Shown: positions 6,132 through 6,707 of the stretch, piece after piece | Position numbering within the stretch: position 1 is the stretch's first letter | Layout: each line of letters begins with the position of its first letter | DNA from: Acidobacteriaceae bacterium | GTDB taxonomy: Bacteria; Acidobacteriota; Terriglobia; Terriglobales; Acidobacteriaceae | Length of the DNA: 6,707 bases | Assembly: GCA_030040115.1 (NCBI GenBank) | Contig: JASHUH010000314.1 | Span: 1 to 6,707, forward strand | Reading direction: 5' to 3' | Position numbers and translations under genes: made by a program | Notes under the pieces: model-generated | The model's input: the letters and a program-made list of their open reading frames with translations, nothing else | Told to the model about the DNA's origin: nothing | Database searches by the model: none

Positions 6132-6189
6132 CAACCCATCGTTCAGGGCTATGCCACCACTGATCCAGATGGAATCTCCGAACACTTAC
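6132..6189 (-). repeat. IS66 copy 1 terminus and tnpA leader
   Basis: Reading the minus strand, the end starts GTAAGTGTTCGGAGATTCC at 6189. IS66 family termini characteristically begin 5'-GTAA, and 58 nt separate this from the tnpA ATG, so 6189 is taken as the outer boundary. The partner repeat beyond tnpC is outside the window, so neither the inverted repeat nor the expected 8-bp target duplication (it would be 6190-6197, GCCCATCA) can be confirmed. Confidence 0.6.
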
Positions 6190-6275
6190 GCCCATCAAGC
6201 GCATACGAGCAAATCTGTGGCGGAAAAGACCTCGGCCCCAACCTATTGGGGCATGCTGAAGCAACCAGATACTCA
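6190..6275. other. Unassigned spacer between two IS66 elements, with a short perfect hairpin
   Basis: This stretch fits neither IS66 copy: it is outside the GTAA end of copy 1 and does not continue the TnpC of copy 2. It holds a perfect 6-bp inverted repeat (CCCCAA, loop CCTA, TTGGGG at 6236-6251) with no T-run, so it is a weak terminator candidate at best. It may be the remnant of another insertion into the tnpC of copy 2, into which copy 1 later moved. No gene is recognised. Confidence 0.4.
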
Positions 6276-6454
6276 GTAGCGATCTAGTTCAACCCGCAAA
6301 CGCAGGTTCTCGATGTGCAGATCGTCGGCGCGCCGCTTCTCACCGTCGCGCTCCCCTGCCAGCGCGCTGCGTTCCAACAACAACGTGCGCACCAGCGCCT
6401 TTAACGATCCATTGTCATCGGGCGCCTCAACTAAGTTGTCTGTGGGAGGCGCAT
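6276..6454 (-). pseudogene. tnpC: IS66 copy 2 TnpC, N-terminal fragment
   Basis: The frame reads PPTDNLVEAPDDNGSLKAL, VRTLLLERSALAGERDGEK and RRADDLHIENLRLRVELDRY, then a stop at 6273-6275. This is the N-terminal coiled coil (leucine-zipper-like) of an IS66 transposase, which normally continues KKWYYGPRADRL after ELDRY. The rest is missing. An ATG at 6452-6454 sits where the start is expected, but it is one base out of frame with the conserved body (its own frame stops at TAG after seven codons). A single-base indel near the start is therefore likely. It is a doubly damaged remnant. Confidence 0.75.
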
Positions 6455-6486
6455 AGTATAGACGAGTAAGTTGCAGTCGGAGTTAC

Positions 6487-6707
6487 TTACACCGCGATCT
6501 TTTCCTCGTTATCCTGCCTGGTTCGCGCTCTCCGCTCGTAACCCGGCGCCCGCTTCAGCTTCGTCATGTCGATCCCATCCAGAATCATCGCCAACTCGCT
6601 GGCCCGCAATTCCACCGAGCGCGCTCCGTCCTTGACGCGCGGCAGCTTGAAAACTCTTGCCTCCAGCCGCTTGCACCACAAGACAAATCCGTCGCGATCC
6701 CACGTCA
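6487..6707 (-). CDS. tnpB: IS66 copy 2 TnpB, C-terminal part (5' partial at window edge)
   Basis: The minus-strand frame enters from the window edge as TWDRDGFVLWCKRLEARVF, then KLPRVKDGARSVELRASELA, MILDGIDMTKLKRAP and a basic tail ending EEKIAV, stop at 6487-6489. This is the C-terminal half of an IS66 TnpB. It differs clearly from copy 1 (WFDGDGLCLLSKRLERGRFVWP), so it belongs to another IS66 subgroup. The Met near 6681 is internal and not the start. It lies 5' of the tnpC remnant as expected for tnpB-tnpC order. Nothing in the visible part is broken. Confidence 0.88.
   Translation of the reverse strand, partial: TWDRDGFVLWCKRLEARVFKLPRVKDGARSVELRASELAMILDGIDMTKLKRAPGYERRARTRQDNEEKIAV

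Larger units (their letters stand above)
2207..6189 (-). mobile_element. IS66-family element, interrupted and internally deleted (copy 1)
   Basis: Reading on the minus strand from 6189, the pieces are a GTAAG terminus, tnpA, the N-terminal half of tnpB, element B (2954-5568), the C-terminal half of tnpB, an internal deletion near 2842, and the DDE half of tnpC, which is cut at 2207 by element A. This is the tnpA-tnpB-tnpC order of IS66 family members. The IS66 end beyond tnpC is not in the window. With tnpB split and tnpC cut at both ends, the copy cannot make its own transposase complex. The missing stretch (the tnpB tail plus roughly the N-terminal half of tnpC) was lost by deletion, unlike the two interruptions, which are clean insertions. 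Confidence 0.85.

Noticed and set aside
6236..6251. CCCCAA-CCTA-TTGGGG hairpin as a transcription terminator
   Set aside because: The stem is only 6 bp and no T-run follows on either strand, so it is kept only as a hairpin within the unassigned segment.
6094..6279. Plus-strand 61-codon ORF, ending MLKQPDTQ, which resembles the first residues of IS21 IstB
   Set aside because: It covers antisense tnpA start and IS66 terminus sequence. Eight residues are too few to support an IS21 remnant.
1..6707. CRISPR array, tRNA, rRNA or a defence system
   Set aside because: No regularly spaced repeats, no RNA gene pattern and no defence-type protein domain were seen. The coding content is wholly recombinase and transposase related.

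Overview
The window (about 57 % G+C by eye) is a stack of nested mobile elements with no housekeeping gene. IS66-family genes together with this type of large serine recombinase are typical of high-GC Gram-negative bacteria, such as Proteobacteria or Acidobacteria. No marker fixes the host more closely.

Layout, left to right. (1) 1-2206 is the right part of 'element A': the tail of a small companion ORF, then a 689-aa large serine recombinase on the + strand. Its right end is fused into an IS66 tnpC gene. (2) 2207-2955 is IS66 sequence on the - strand: the DDE half of tnpC, joined by an internal deletion to the C-terminal half of tnpB. (3) 2954-5568 is 'element B', about 2.6 kb and complete. 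It carries a small-protein ORF without a start codon, a 66-aa companion ORF and a 696-aa large serine recombinase, all +. (4) 5567-6189 is the rest of the IS66 element on the - strand: the N-terminal half of tnpB, an intact tnpA and the GTAA-type terminus. (5) 6190-6275 is unassigned. (6) 6276-6707 is a second, different IS66-family element (-): the start of tnpC, cut short, and the C-terminal part of tnpB.

The main result is that element B can be removed on paper and the target restored. Joining 2953 to 5567 rebuilds an uninterrupted TnpB reading frame across the conserved RGRRGD-VKLLW block. Joining the two ends of the element gives a circular junction with 21-nt imperfectly inverted arms around a central CC.

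That same circular junction makes a gene. A strong ribosome binding site and ATG lie at the right end, 14 nt after the recombinase stop codon. They fuse in frame to the start-less ORF at the left end, so the element's attachment site lies inside the 5' end of one of its own genes. Integration splits that gene and circularisation restores it. Element A has the same right-end design: RBS, ATG, 14 nt, then the CC junction. The arrangement therefore appears to be a family trait. I infer a circular operon (recombinase, split gene, companion, recombinase) in which the split gene can be made normally only from the excised form.
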